64,000 bases of DNA from Corynebacterium sp. BD556 (GCF_038452275.1 NZ_CP141643.1:2285780-2349779), one strand, 5' to 3'. Positions 24,624-34,173 are shown, counted from the stretch's first letter. Program-made: numbers and translations. The notes: generated by a model from the sequence alone, not told the origin.

Positions 24624-25472
24624 GTGACTGCGAAGAAACTAGATGGCAAGCTCTACCGCGAGGAGATTTTCGCGGACCTTAAAAAGCGCGTCGCCGCGCT
24701 CAAAGACAAGGGAGTCACGCCGGGCCTGGCCACGGTGCTCGTCGGTGACGACCCGGCGAGCCAGAATTACGTGCGCATGAAGCACAAGGACTGCGAGGAG
24801 CTTGGCATCGCCTCCATCATGAAGGAAATGCCCGGCGACACTACGCAGGAGCGCCTGGAGCAGCTTATCGACGAGCTCAACAACGACCCGGACGTCACCG
24901 GCTACATCGTTCAGCTGCCGCTGCCGAAGCACCTCGACGAAAACCGCATCCTTGGGCTGATCGACCCAGACAAGGACGCCGACGGTTTACACCCCGTGAA
25001 CTTGGGCAAGCTGGTGCTAGGTGAACCGGCTCCGCTGCCGTGTACCCCGAACGGTTCGCTGAAACTGCTTGAGCGTTTCGGTGTCGAACTCGACGGCGCC
25101 ATCGTCTGCGTCATCGGCCGCGGCGTGACCGTGGGCCGGCCCATCTCGTTGATGTTGACCACCCGCGACATCAACGCCACAGCGGTGCTGTGCCACACCG
25201 GCACGAAAGACTTAGCCGCCGAGACCCGCCGCGCCGACGTCATCATCGCCGCCGCCGGCAAACCGCACATGCTTACCGCCGACATGGTGAAGGAAGGCGC
25301 CGCTATTCTCGACGTCGGCGTCTCCCGCGTCGACGGAAAAACCACCGGCGACGTACACCCAGACGTGTGGGAGAAAGCCGCGTGGATCTCGCCCAACCCG
25401 GGCGGCGTCGGACCGATGACCCGGACCTTCCTGGTCCGCAACATCGTGGAGCGAGCCGAGCAACTTGTCTAA
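24624..25472 (+). CDS. folD: FolD bifunctional methylene-THF dehydrogenase/cyclohydrolase
   Basis: A 282-aa enzyme of one-carbon metabolism that interconverts methylene-, methenyl- and formyl-tetrahydrofolate using NADP. Motifs: [20 protein letters not shown] with the catalytic Lys region, [27 protein letters not shown] and [16 protein letters not shown] (dinucleotide site). GTG start 7 nt after TAGGAT, so leaderless. It provides one-carbon units near the methionine genes metX and metY. The DUF3017 gene overlaps its 3' end. Confidence 0.94.
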   Translation: MTAKKLDGKLYREEIFADLKKRVAALKDKGVTPGLATVLVGDDPASQNYVRMKHKDCEELGIASIMKEMPGDTTQERLEQLIDELNNDPDVTGYIVQLPLPKHLDENRILGLIDPDKDADGLHPVNLGKLVLGEPAPLPCTPNGSLKLLERFGVELDGAIVCVIGRGVTVGRPISLMLTTRDINATAVLCHTGTKDLAAETRRADVIIAAAGKPHMLTADMVKEGAAILDVGVSRVDGKTTGDVHPDVWEKAAWISPNPGGVGPMTRTFLVRNIVERAEQLV

Positions 25473-25800
25473 TACGGCCGCAGGGTTGTCGGTGGACAAC
25501 CCGCATGACCTGAACAACCCGGAATCCCGCCTGCCCGTCTGGGCACAAAGGGCAATGGCCGGGCTGTTCGTCGTGGGTTTCGTGCTCTCGGGCGTCTTCG
25601 CAGCAACTGAGCACTGGCGCCGCGCCACCTTCGTCCTCGGGGCGGTGATGGTGTGGTTGGCGCTGATGCGCTACACCTGCGATTCCAGGGTCATCGGCCT
25701 CGTTGCTGTGCGCTCCCGCCGCTTCGACGCGCTGTTTTGCACCGCACTAGGCGCCACAATGATGTTTCTCGCCGGTTCGGTGGACTCGCTGGGCAGTTAA
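25465..25800 (+). CDS. DUF3017 membrane protein
   Basis: A 111-aa protein with three hydrophobic segments (about residues 30-50, 54-68 and 88-106). Small DUF3017 proteins follow folD in many actinobacteria; function unknown. TTG start inside the folD end, 8-bp overlap, so translation is probably coupled. Its stop overlaps the convergent metX stop. Confidence 0.8.
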   Translation: MSNTAAGLSVDNPHDLNNPESRLPVWAQRAMAGLFVVGFVLSGVFAATEHWRRATFVLGAVMVWLALMRYTCDSRVIGLVAVRSRRFDALFCTALGATMMFLAGSVDSLGS

Positions 25801-26897
25801 CTCGCGCTGATACGTGCAATGAAGCGGCGCAGGATCAAAGCCATGCCGCGAACATCGACGAGGAAAGCATCATGGCCGGTGGGGCTGGACAGCTTCGACA
25901 TGCCCAGCAGCTTACCCAAGTTGCGCGACATGTGTTCTTGCTGGTGGTAAGGGTAGAGAATGTCAGTGTCGATGCCGACAACCATGGTTGGCACCTGCGA
26001 GGAAGCTAGAGCTTTGTTCAGCCCACCACGGCCGCGCCCAACGTCATGGCGGTTAAGGGATTCGGTCAAAGAGACGTAGCAGGCGGCATCGAAACGCTTC
26101 GCAAGCTTGTGTCCCTGGTGGTCGAGGTAGCTTTGCACCGCGAAGCGCTGGTCGTCGCGGCGATAAGGCCCGAGTGGGTTTTCGCCCGGTTGGGCGTCGG
26201 TGCCGAAACGCTCATCGATTTCCAGCTCGCCGCGGTACGTCAGGTGTGCGATGCGCCGGGCGGCACTAAGCCCTTCATCGGGGGCGCGCCCAGTACCGTG
26301 GTAGTCGCCGCCCTGCCAGTTCGGATCGCGAGTGATGGCGGAAATTTGCGCCTCCTGGATGCCGATTTGCCAGGCGCTGGCACGCGCCGAAACCGCGATC
26401 ACGCAAGCGAAGTTGACGGAGTCGGGGTAGAGCAGCGTCCACTCGAGACTGCGCGCGCCCCCCATCGAGCCACCGAGGACGGCATGAACGTGCGTGATGC
26501 CGAGCTTTTCTAGCGCCGCGCGTTCGGCGCGCACCATGTCGCGGATGGACACGGCCGGAAAACGCGAACCCCACAACCCGCCGGCCGGGTGCGGGCTGGC
26601 CGGGCCAGTGGATCCATAGCAGGAGCCAAGGGCGTTTGTGCAGATGATGCACCAGCGGTCGGTGTCCAAAGCTTTCCCCGGCCCAATCGCCTCGCTCCAC
26701 CACTGGGCAGCGTTGGAATCGCCGGTCAGGGCGTGCTCGACCACAAGCACGTTGTTATCTCCGTGGGGGTCGCCGCGAAACTGACCCCACCGCTGCAAAG
26801 CGATAGTGGCATCTTCTATCAGCGCCCCCGCCTCCGTGTCGAAGCGGCCAATCCTCACCTGCTCGAGCTGGCCGTCGACGGGAAGAGCAGTGACCAC
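25797..26897 (-). CDS. metX: Homoserine O-acetyltransferase MetX
   Basis: A 366-aa alpha/beta-hydrolase-fold acyltransferase that activates homoserine for methionine synthesis. It shows VVEHALTGDSNAAQWW, the nucleophile elbow VLGGSMGGARSLEW with catalytic Ser, MVVGIDTDILYP with catalytic Asp and SPTGHDAFLVD with catalytic His. The GTG start follows GGAAAGG; the frame is open much further but through the end of metY. It lies 35 bp after metY in the same operon. Confidence 0.92.
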   Translation of the reverse strand: MVTALPVDGQLEQVRIGRFDTEAGALIEDATIALQRWGQFRGDPHGDNNVLVVEHALTGDSNAAQWWSEAIGPGKALDTDRWCIICTNALGSCYGSTGPASPHPAGGLWGSRFPAVSIRDMVRAERAALEKLGITHVHAVLGGSMGGARSLEWTLLYPDSVNFACVIAVSARASAWQIGIQEAQISAITRDPNWQGGDYHGTGRAPDEGLSAARRIAHLTYRGELEIDERFGTDAQPGENPLGPYRRDDQRFAVQSYLDHQGHKLAKRFDAACYVSLTESLNRHDVGRGRGGLNKALASSQVPTMVVGIDTDILYPYHQQEHMSRNLGKLLGMSKLSSPTGHDAFLVDVRGMALILRRFIARISAS

Positions 26898-26932
26898 GAA
26901 GCGTTTTCCTTTCCGGATTCCTAAACGGCAAC

Positions 26933-28255
26933 CTAGATGGCGGCGAAACCGCGCTCGAGGTCGGCGAGGATGTCGTCGATGTTTTCGATACCTACCGAAA
27001 GGCGAACCGTCGCCTGGGTAATACCAGCGCGCTTCAGGCCGTTCTCGTCGGACTGGGAGTGCGTGGTGGAGGCCGGGTGGACCACCAAGGAACGCACGTC
27101 TCCGATGTTGGCCAGGTTGGAGTGCAGCTTGAGGGCGTCGATGAACTTCCACGCAGTTTCGCGGTCGTTGGCGTCGCCGGCGATGTCGAAGGAAAGCACC
27201 GAACCGGTGTACTTCAGTCCGAGCTTCTCCTTCGTGGCGTAGTACGGCGAGTCCGGCAGGCCAGCGAAGTTCACACTGGCAACCTTCTCGTGCTTGGACA
27301 GGAACTCGGCAACCTTCAGGGCGTTTTCGTTATGACGCTCAACGCGCAGGCTGAGGGTGTCCAGGCCCTGCAGCGCCACCCAGGCGTTGAAGGGAGAAAT
27401 CGCAGCGCCGGTATCGCGCAAAATGCCAGCGCGTGCCTTCAGGGCGAAGGCGGGGGCACCCAAATCGGCGTACTTCAGGCCGTGGTAGGCAGGGTCCGGG
27501 GTGACAAAATAGGGGAAGACCGGTTCTCCGTCACGCTCGACGGTCCAGTCGAACTTGCCGCCGTCGACAAGCACGCCGCCGATGGCGGCACCATTGCCGG
27601 TGTAGAACTTGGTGGTAGAGGCGACGACGATGTCAGCTCCCAGCTCAAGCGGCTTGACCAGTGCTGCGGTGGCGATGGTGTTGTCAACGATCAGCGGCAC
27701 ACTGTTGCGGTGCGCGACTTCAGCGACGGTCGGGATGTCGAGCACGTCGGCGATCGGGTTGCCGAAGGTCTCGCCATAGAAAGCCTTCGTGTTCGGCTTG
27801 ACTGCTGCCTGCCATGACTCCGGGTCATCCGGGTTGTCGACGAAACTGACGTCGATTCCGTAGCGCTTCAAGGTGACCTGAAAGAGGGTCTCAGTGCCGC
27901 CGTAGAGGCGAGGCGAGGTGACGATGTGATCGCCGGAGGAGGCGAGGTTGGTAATCGCCGCGGTTTCTGCGGCCATGCCAGACGCAAACGTCAGTGCGGC
28001 CACGCCACCTTCGAGGCTGGCAATGCGGTCCTCTAGTGCTTGCTGCGTCGGGTTGGTCAAGCGGGTGTAGATCGGCCCGATGTCTGCGAGGCTGAATCGA
28101 TCGGCCGCGTGCTGGGCGTCGTTGAATACGTAGGACGTGGTCATGAAGATCGGCTGGTTGCGTGCTCCCGCGTCGGAGTCAACGGTCTGGCCGGCGTGGA
28201 TAGAGCGGGTCTCGAATGCCCACTCGTGTGCTTGTGTGTTGTCGTATTTTGCCAT
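26933..28255 (-). CDS. metY: O-acetylhomoserine sulfhydrylase MetY
   Basis: A 440-aa PLP enzyme that makes homocysteine from O-acetylhomoserine and sulfide. Evidence: QPIFMTTSYVFNDAQHAADR, the Tyr/Arg block YTRLTNPTQQALEDRIASLE, and the PLP Lys in VVASTTKFYTGNG. The ATG at 28255 is supported by -10 TACAGT 7 nt upstream; a GTG three codons earlier is less likely. The promoter carries an McbR-like box at the -35. It forms an operon with metX. Confidence 0.93.
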   Translation of the reverse strand: MAKYDNTQAHEWAFETRSIHAGQTVDSDAGARNQPIFMTTSYVFNDAQHAADRFSLADIGPIYTRLTNPTQQALEDRIASLEGGVAALTFASGMAAETAAITNLASSGDHIVTSPRLYGGTETLFQVTLKRYGIDVSFVDNPDDPESWQAAVKPNTKAFYGETFGNPIADVLDIPTVAEVAHRNSVPLIVDNTIATAALVKPLELGADIVVASTTKFYTGNGAAIGGVLVDGGKFDWTVERDGEPVFPYFVTPDPAYHGLKYADLGAPAFALKARAGILRDTGAAISPFNAWVALQGLDTLSLRVERHNENALKVAEFLSKHEKVASVNFAGLPDSPYYATKEKLGLKYTGSVLSFDIAGDANDRETAWKFIDALKLHSNLANIGDVRSLVVHPASTTHSQSDENGLKRAGITQATVRLSVGIENIDDILADLERGFAAI

Positions 28256-28262
28256 GGTGATC

Positions 28263-28268
28263 ACTGTA
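28263..28268 (-). promoter_or_regulatory. -10 element of metYX
   Basis: TACAGT on the minus strand, 7 nt before the metY ATG at 28255. Confidence 0.5.
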
Positions 28269-28287
28269 AAGCTCGGACTAAAAGTTT

Positions 28288-28303
28288 TGAACCAAGCGGT
28301 CTA
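28288..28303. promoter_or_regulatory. McbR-like box of metYX
   Basis: TGAACCAAGCGGTCTA (minus strand TAGACCGCTTGGTTCA) matches eight of ten fixed positions of TAGAC-N6-GTCTA and overlaps the -35 region of metY. C. glutamicum metY is a known McbR target, so this is the best-supported box in the window. Confidence 0.65.
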
Positions 28304-28360
28304 TTGATGGTTCTGAGCTGCGGTTATGTGTGAATAAAAATAGGCGAGGGAACCAAATTC

Positions 28361-28376
28361 TGAACCGAGAGGTCTA
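28361..28376. promoter_or_regulatory. Second McbR-like box, before the nuclease-like gene
   Basis: TGAACCGAGAGGTCTA has the same half sites as the metY box. It sits 8 bp before the ATG at 28384 and 93 bp from the -10 of metY, so it could act on either gene. Confidence 0.5.
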
Positions 28377-28383
28377 ATAGAAC

Positions 28384-29298
28384 ATGGGGGTCAACAAAGA
28401 ACATCCGCACGACACCGCGCAGCGGCACGCCCTGCACGAAAAAATCCTTCAGAACCTAATCAACATGCGCAGCTCACCACACGCACCAGAGCATCTGCCC
28501 ATGGGCGACCACCTCGCCTTCCCGCGCTCCGTGTGGGAGGAGCTGGCGCGGCACGAACAACAACTCGTGCGCGTGGTGGCCGCAGGTTTATCCAGCCGAG
28601 GAGCCGTGCTGGTCGGCCGCTCCGCCGCACGACTACACGGAATGTGGCTAATCGGCGCGCCCGACAACAAAGTGGAACTATCCCTGCCCAGCCGCGGAAT
28701 ATCCCCAAGCCGACGCCAGTCGGGCAAGTTCGTGTTCCGGCACTTCACACTGCCGACCTGGCAGGTCATAGAGATATCAGGAATCCGAGCCACCTCCGCG
28801 ATACGCGCCTTCGTAGACATCGCCCGCTGCCACGGCTTTGTCGAAGGGCTGGTAGCCATCGACTGGCTGCGCTTCCAGGGCGTCGAGCGTGAAAGCATCG
28901 CCCGGGAGATCAAATCCATGGGGCGGTTCAAAGGCATCGCGGTGGTCCGGCGCTGCTTCGAGATGAGCATCGCTACCTCAGAGTCCCCGTATGAAAGCTA
29001 CGCGAGAGGCTTGCTAATCGAGGCCAGCATCGCAGGGATCAAAGCCCAGGTGAAAATCGAAGGATACCGCGTCGACCTACTTATCGACGACTGGCTCGTC
29101 GTCGAGATCGACGGAGGGATCAAGTACCGAAGCGCCGACGCTGAAAAAGTCCGTCAGAAGGAATACGAGCGACAAAAGCAGATCGCCAACCAAGGCTACG
29201 TGTTCCTGCGCTACAGCCCCGCACAACTTCTGTCGGACCCCGAAGCTTTTGTTCGTGAGGTGCGCTCAGCGCTGGGCCGCGGGCGCCCGTTTGGCTAA
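28384..29298 (+). CDS. Orphan AbiEi-like/DUF559-type nuclease-domain protein
   Basis: A 304-aa protein of two parts. Residues about 40-200 resemble the winged-helix and following domain of AbiEi-type transcriptional regulators (LVGRSAARLHGMWLIGAP). The C-terminal part (about 205-300) has a Vsr/DUF559-like PD-(D/E)XK nuclease pattern: Glu in SPYESYARGLL, Asp in YRVDLLIDD, E-x-D in LVVEIDGG, then QIANQGYVFLRYSPAQLL. Such proteins are frequent in actinobacteria, of unknown function, sometimes linked to mobile DNA or defence. No toxin or methylase partner is adjacent. The stop codon lies in the left arm of a 34-bp inverted repeat. Confidence 0.7.
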   Translation: MGVNKEHPHDTAQRHALHEKILQNLINMRSSPHAPEHLPMGDHLAFPRSVWEELARHEQQLVRVVAAGLSSRGAVLVGRSAARLHGMWLIGAPDNKVELSLPSRGISPSRRQSGKFVFRHFTLPTWQVIEISGIRATSAIRAFVDIARCHGFVEGLVAIDWLRFQGVERESIAREIKSMGRFKGIAVVRRCFEMSIATSESPYESYARGLLIEASIAGIKAQVKIEGYRVDLLIDDWLVVEIDGGIKYRSADAEKVRQKEYERQKQIANQGYVFLRYSPAQLLSDPEAFVREVRSALGRGRPFG

Positions 29299-29387
29299 AT
29301 GTTTGTTAGTGGATGTTAGTCAGTCGAGTAGATGGGTGCGTTGGAAGGAGGTTTACTCGACTGACTAACATCCACTAACAAACATTT
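29297..29387. repeat. 34-bp perfect inverted repeat with 23-nt loop
   Basis: Arms at 29297-29330 and 29354-29387 are exact reverse complements; the loop is 29331-29353. Each arm contains two copies of GTTAGT. It lies between the convergent nuclease-like gene and icd and could end both transcripts, but there is no T-tract and the stem is far longer than an ordinary terminator. The following stretch to 29482 shows nothing else clear. Confidence 0.85.
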
Positions 29388-29482
29388 GCGGTTTCGCGGG
29401 CGGTTTCGGGCGCGGGCAGGCGGGCGGGCCTTCGACAACTAACCCCCAGACCATAACGCCCGGGGGTGTGCTTGAAAACGGG

Positions 29483-31699
29483 TTACTTCGCAGCCAGCTC
29501 GTCGATGATCTTGTTGAAGGTCTGAGACGGACGCATTACCGCGGACGTCATCTCGTCGTCGGGCAGGTAGTAGCCGCCGAGGTCGGCGGGGGAGCCTTGG
29601 ACGTTGAGAAGTTCAGCGGCGATGGTTTCCTCGTTGGCGCGAAGCGCCTCGGCGACGGGGCTAAAGGTAGAGGCGATTTCCGCGTCGTCGGTTTGCTTCG
29701 CCAACTCCTCTGCCCAGTAGAGAGCGAGGTAGAAGTGGGAGCCGCGGTTGTCGATCTCGCCGACCTTGCGCGACGGAGACTTGCCCTCCTCGAGGAGGGT
29801 CTCAGTAGCTTTGTCCAGCGCGTCAGCGAGAATGCCGGCGGTGGTATTGCCGTGGTCGGCTTCCAGGCGGAAGGACTCGGCCAGGGCGAGGAATTCGCCG
29901 AGGGAGTCCCAGCGCAGGTGGTTTTCTTCCTGCAGTTGCTGGACGTGTTTCGGGGCAGAACCACCAGCTCCGGTCTCAAATAGGCCGCCGCCGGCCATGA
30001 GCGGGACGATGGAGAGCATTTTGGCGGAGGTGCCGAGCTCAAGGATTGGGAACAGGTCCGTGTTGTAGTCACGCAAGACGTTGCCGGTCACGGAAATGGT
30101 GTCCTCACCGCGGCGGATACGTTCGATGGAGGTGCGGGTCGCCTCGGTTGGTGACTCGATGGTGATGTCCAGGCCCTCGGTGTCGTGGTCCTTGAGGTAC
30201 TTCTCCACCAGGCTGATCAGGTTGCGGTCGTGCGCGCGTTCCTTGTCCAGCCAGAAGATGGTTTTCATGCCGGACTTGCGGGCGCGGTCGACCGCGAGGC
30301 GCACCCAGTCCTGGATTGGGGCGTCTTTGGTCTGGCAGGCGCGCCAGATGTCGCCTGCTTCTACGTCGTGTGAGATGAGGACTTCGCCGGCGGAGTTGAC
30401 TATTTGGACGGTGCCGTCGGCGGGGATTCTAAAGGTTTTGTCGTGGGAGCCGTATTCCTCAGCTTTTTGGGCCATCAGGCCGACGTTTGGGACGGTGCCC
30501 ATGGTCGTTGGGTCGTAGGCGCCGTTTTCGCGGCAGTCGTCGATGACGGCTTGGTAGATGCCTGAGTAGGAGGAGTCTGGCAGCACGGCCAGGGTGTCTT
30601 GCTCCTGGTCGTCGGCGTTCCACATGTGGCCGGAGGTGCGGATCATGGCGGGCATGGAGGCATCGACGATTACGTCGGAAGGTACGTGCAAGTTGGTGAT
30701 ACCGCGGTGGGAGTTAACCATGGCGAGGTCGGGGCCGTCGGCAAGCGCCTTGTCGAAGGCGGCGCGGATCTCCTCGCCGTTGGGCAGGGCATCCAGACCG
30801 TCAAGGATGGCGCCGAGGCCGTTTTCACCGTTGAGGCCCGCATTTAGCAACTCGGAGCCGTACTTGTCGTAGACGTCCTTAAAGTAGGCGCGTACGACGT
30901 GGCCAAACATGATTGGGTCGGACACCTTCATCATGGTGGCCTTCAGGTGGATGGAAAAGAGGACGTTTTCTTCCTTAGCGCGCTTGACGGCGCTTTGAAT
31001 AAAGGCATCGAGGGCCTTGACAGACATAAACGTGCCGTCGATAACTTCGCCGTCGATAACCTTTAGGTTGTCCTTGAGCACTTCCTCGTTGCCGTCGGTA
31101 GTGATCAGTTTGATAGTGAGGGTGTCATCGCTTTCCATGATGACGGACTTCTCGTTGCTGCGGAAGTCATCCTTGTCCATGGTGGCCACGTTGGTTTTGG
31201 AGTCCTTGGACCATTCGCCCATGGTGTGTGGGTGGTTGCGGGTGTAATTCTTTACGGCTTCTGGTGCGCGGCGGTCTGAGTTGCCCTGGCGCAGGACTGG
31301 GTTGACTGCGGAGCCAGTGACGGTTTTGTAAAGCTCCAAGATTTTGCGGTCTTCGTCGGTGGACGGGTTGTCTGGGTAGTGCGGAATGTCGAAACCGGCT
31401 GCTTGCAGTTCAGCAATGGCCTTTTTGAGCTGAACGATCGACGCGGAGATGTTGGGAAGCTTGATGATGTTGGCGTCCTTGCTCAGCGTCAACGCGCCCA
31501 GCTCGGCAAGTGCGTCGTGGGTGTATGCCTCATCCTTGACACGCTCTGGGAATAGGGACAAGATGCGGCCAGCCACGGAGATGTCGCGGGTTTCTACTTC
31601 TACGCCAGCGTTGGAGGCGAATGCCTCGACAATCGGCTTTAGCGAGTAGGTGGCGAGCAGCGGTGCCTCGTCGGTGCGGGTCCAGATAATTTTGGCCAC
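29483..31699 (-). CDS. icd: Monomeric NADP-dependent isocitrate dehydrogenase
   Basis: A 738-aa monomeric isocitrate dehydrogenase, the form used by corynebacteria. It oxidises isocitrate to 2-oxoglutarate with NADP in the TCA cycle. The length and blocks such as [40 protein letters not shown] and [24 protein letters not shown] segments fit the family end to end. GTG start with ribosome site AGAGGAG; an AT-rich TATATA lies upstream near 31716-31722. Confidence 0.95.
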   Translation of the reverse strand: MAKIIWTRTDEAPLLATYSLKPIVEAFASNAGVEVETRDISVAGRILSLFPERVKDEAYTHDALAELGALTLSKDANIIKLPNISASIVQLKKAIAELQAAGFDIPHYPDNPSTDEDRKILELYKTVTGSAVNPVLRQGNSDRRAPEAVKNYTRNHPHTMGEWSKDSKTNVATMDKDDFRSNEKSVIMESDDTLTIKLITTDGNEEVLKDNLKVIDGEVIDGTFMSVKALDAFIQSAVKRAKEENVLFSIHLKATMMKVSDPIMFGHVVRAYFKDVYDKYGSELLNAGLNGENGLGAILDGLDALPNGEEIRAAFDKALADGPDLAMVNSHRGITNLHVPSDVIVDASMPAMIRTSGHMWNADDQEQDTLAVLPDSSYSGIYQAVIDDCRENGAYDPTTMGTVPNVGLMAQKAEEYGSHDKTFRIPADGTVQIVNSAGEVLISHDVEAGDIWRACQTKDAPIQDWVRLAVDRARKSGMKTIFWLDKERAHDRNLISLVEKYLKDHDTEGLDITIESPTEATRTSIERIRRGEDTISVTGNVLRDYNTDLFPILELGTSAKMLSIVPLMAGGGLFETGAGGSAPKHVQQLQEENHLRWDSLGEFLALAESFRLEADHGNTTAGILADALDKATETLLEEGKSPSRKVGEIDNRGSHFYLALYWAEELAKQTDDAEIASTFSPVAEALRANEETIAAELLNVQGSPADLGGYYLPDDEMTSAVMRPSQTFNKIIDELAAK

Positions 31700-31759
31700 T
31701 AGTAGTCTCCTCTACTTATATAGATTCAATTCAGGTATCAAGGATACCCGCGGTCGTTG

Positions 31760-31765
31760 TAGGGT
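31760..31765 (+). promoter_or_regulatory. -10 element of xth
   Basis: TAGGGT ends 7 nt before the ATG at 31773. Confidence 0.5.
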
Positions 31766-31772
31766 GTTGCGC

Positions 31773-32687
31773 ATGAGTCTCACCATCGCGTCTGTCAACG
31801 TCAACGGCATCCGCGCAGCCACGAAAGTGCGCAGCGAAATCAACCATGGCATGCTCGAGTGGCTTCGGCACACCGCCGCCGATGTGGTTGTTATGCAGGA
31901 AGTCCGTGCCTCGGGCGACCAGGCGGTCACGGCCCTGCAGCCGGCTTTGGACAATGGCTGGCATTTGGTGGTCGCACCCGCTGAGGCGCCAGGGGCAAAA
32001 GGTCGTGCGGGCGTTGGCATTTTGAGTCGGGAGCCACTTGCTGAGGTTGAGATCGGGATTCCAGGCTTCGAAGATTCCGGCCGCTTCATCGCGGGCACGC
32101 TTGTCGACGGCACCCGGGTCGCTTCCCTCTACCTTCCCTCTGGCGCCGCCGAAACAGCAAAACAAGATGAGAAATACGAGTTCCTTGATCGCTTTGAGCC
32201 GCTTCTCGACAACTGGCCGAGTATTTATCCCCGCATGGTCATTGGCGGCGACTGGAACATCTGCCACCGCCGTGAGGACCTGAAGAATTGGCGGACGAAC
32301 CGCACGAAGTCGGGCTTTCTCCCCCACGAGCGCGCTTTTATGGATTCGGTGTTCGGTACTTTCCCAGACGAGGAGGCACAAGACCTAAAGGACAAGCAGG
32401 CCGACGGGTGGTCGGGGGCTGTGGGCTACGTGTCTGAGGGGCGTCGTGAAGCAAACCGCGATCCCCAATGGTTCGACGTGGCGCGGCGCCTACAGCCCGA
32501 TCACGCACCCTACACTTGGTGGACGTACCGCGGACAGGCCTTCAACAACGACGCTGGGTGGCGCATTGACTACCAAGCCGCGACCGCCGCCATGCTTGAG
32601 CGGGCAAAACGAAGTTGGGTCGAGAAAGTCCCGACTGTGGAAGAACGCTGGTCCGACCACTCGCCGCTGCTGGTGGAATACAACTGA
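31773..32687 (+). CDS. xth: Exodeoxyribonuclease III
   Basis: A 304-aa Mg-dependent AP endonuclease/exonuclease of the ExoIII family for base-excision repair. Catalytic pattern visible: SVNVNGIRAA (Asn), VVMQEVRA (Glu), VIGGDWNICHRREDL (Asp/Asn) and RWSDHSPLLVEYN (Asp-His) at the C-terminus. The frame is open 41 codons further upstream, but the promoter lies there. The next gene starts inside the stop (TGATG). Confidence 0.9.
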   Translation: MSLTIASVNVNGIRAATKVRSEINHGMLEWLRHTAADVVVMQEVRASGDQAVTALQPALDNGWHLVVAPAEAPGAKGRAGVGILSREPLAEVEIGIPGFEDSGRFIAGTLVDGTRVASLYLPSGAAETAKQDEKYEFLDRFEPLLDNWPSIYPRMVIGGDWNICHRREDLKNWRTNRTKSGFLPHERAFMDSVFGTFPDEEAQDLKDKQADGWSGAVGYVSEGRREANRDPQWFDVARRLQPDHAPYTWWTYRGQAFNNDAGWRIDYQAATAAMLERAKRSWVEKVPTVEERWSDHSPLLVEYN

Positions 32688-33475
32688 TGACCGATTTTGA
32701 CACCGCAGGGCTGCTCACCGTCCTGTTTGTTATCGGCATCACCGCCGAGGCGATGACCGCCGCGGTCTCTGCCGGCAGAATGAAGATGGACCTGTTCGGT
32801 GTAATCACACTCGGCGCATTGACCGGCCTAGGCGGTGGAACAGTCCGCGACATTTTGCTCGGCGCCTACCCACTGACTTGGGTGGAGGAACCGAAGTTTT
32901 TACTGGTGGTGATTATCGCTTCGGTGATCACGGTGCGCATTAGCTGGTTGATGTACCAGCTTCGCCGCTTCTTTCTTGTAGCAGACGCCATCGGACTGGC
33001 AGCATTCGTGGTTCTCGGCATCCAAGTCGCTGTGTCCGAAGGCCACGGCTTTATTATTGCGTGCGTCGCCGCGGTGACCACTGGTGTCTCCGGCGGTGTG
33101 ATGCGCGACGTGCTTTCCGACCGAGTGCCGCTGGTGTTCCGTAAAGAGATGTACGCCTCCACCGCAGTAATCGGCACGATCGTTTGGTGGTTGCTGCACA
33201 ACTTTGGGGTGGTCGAGTGGATCAACGTCGTTGTCACCCTGGCCACCGTGTTGAGCCTGCGTCTAATCAGCCTTAAGCGAGGTTGGAGTTTGCCGATCTA
33301 CGAGTACGATGAGGAAGCGGTGAAAGCGATTAATCCGCGCGAGGAATTCACCGTGTTCCTCTCCGCAAATGGGCGCAAGATACCAGGTGCGCGCCGGGCC
33401 TATCGTGGCCTGCGCCGCATCACCCAGGCCCGCCCCGCCAAGCGCGACAGCAGACAACGCCGCCCGGGAAAATAG
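32687..33475 (+). CDS. TRIC-type (UPF0126) trimeric intracellular cation channel protein
   Basis: A 262-aa membrane protein with about seven helices and an internal duplication, each half carrying a glycine-rich RD motif: LGGGTVRDILLGAYPL and VSGGVMRDVLSDRVPL. This is the signature of bacterial TRIC channels (YadS type), which form K+-permeable pores; some are proposed to carry glycine. A cytosolic basic tail of about 60 residues follows. Translationally coupled to xth. Confidence 0.87.
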   Translation: MTDFDTAGLLTVLFVIGITAEAMTAAVSAGRMKMDLFGVITLGALTGLGGGTVRDILLGAYPLTWVEEPKFLLVVIIASVITVRISWLMYQLRRFFLVADAIGLAAFVVLGIQVAVSEGHGFIIACVAAVTTGVSGGVMRDVLSDRVPLVFRKEMYASTAVIGTIVWWLLHNFGVVEWINVVVTLATVLSLRLISLKRGWSLPIYEYDEEAVKAINPREEFTVFLSANGRKIPGARRAYRGLRRITQARPAKRDSRQRRPGK

Positions 33476-33550
33476 AAGCCCTAGGTTGCGGTAGTGCCGC
33501 ACCACAGGGATGATCGGGGAGAGCAGCTATTTGTTTTCCGGGGGTTGATA

Positions 33551-34141
33551 ATGCGCGGTTTTGTCGTTGTGTTGCTGGGGGTTGTGATCGGGCTTGCCGG
33601 GTGTGGTGGGGTTCGACAGGAGCAGCCGGTGGATAGTTCTGTGGTTCCGGTTGCGCAATCACAGGTGGAGGAGGCGCCGGCTGCTTTCCATTTTCATAGT
33701 GGTGATTTGGTGTTGGGGGAGTATGACCCGACTACGATTTGGGACGATATTTTCAATCCATGCACTGAGATCTCTAAGGAGGAGTTCGCGTCACTGGGTT
33801 TGGTGGTGGGAGAGCCGGTTGTGCTTCCTAAATCTCAATCTGTTGGCTGCGACATAGTTCCGCAAGACTACCTCGTGGACACGGGATTTTTAACTAGCGC
33901 CGTCAAAACGAAGAGCGCTGAGGAAAGAACTCCACGTCCCTTGGTTGATGAGTCTGCGATTATCCCTAACTCCTATGAGATTCCATTTGTAGAAGGGGAT
34001 TTCATATGTTTTTTTGGGGTGGAAACAACGAGGGGAACGTTGATGGCTTTTGCGGAGGCTTGGGACACGCAACTTTCCTATCAGGAGTTGTGTGCAGTTG
34101 CGCGGCACAACCTTGAGCTTTTGTATTCCTTGGGTCGGTGA
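33551..34141 (+). CDS. DUF3558-like lipoprotein
   Basis: A 196-aa lipoprotein with lipobox GLAGCGG (Cys18). The mature part has the pattern of the actinobacterial DUF3558 family: NPCTEISKEEFASLGL, a central Cys (SVGCDI) and a C-terminal Cys (ELCAVARHNLELL). Function unknown. It precedes a large WXG/PPE-like protein, which may form a secreted or surface pair with it. Codon use is richer in T than in the neighbours. Confidence 0.72.
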   Translation: MRGFVVVLLGVVIGLAGCGGVRQEQPVDSSVVPVAQSQVEEAPAAFHFHSGDLVLGEYDPTTIWDDIFNPCTEISKEEFASLGLVVGEPVVLPKSQSVGCDIVPQDYLVDTGFLTSAVKTKSAEERTPRPLVDESAIIPNSYEIPFVEGDFICFFGVETTRGTLMAFAEAWDTQLSYQELCAVARHNLELLYSLGR

Positions 34142-34155
34142 GGTTTCGTTGCTGG

Positions 34156-34173
34156 GTGTCACTTAAGTGACAC
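34156..34173. promoter_or_regulatory. 18-bp perfect palindrome
   Basis: GTGTCACTTAAGTGACAC, without spacer, lies between the lipoprotein stop and the PPE-like gene. It looks like an operator for a dimeric regulator; it differs from the GlxR consensus TGTGA-N6-TCACA in the inner bases of both halves. Confidence 0.5.
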
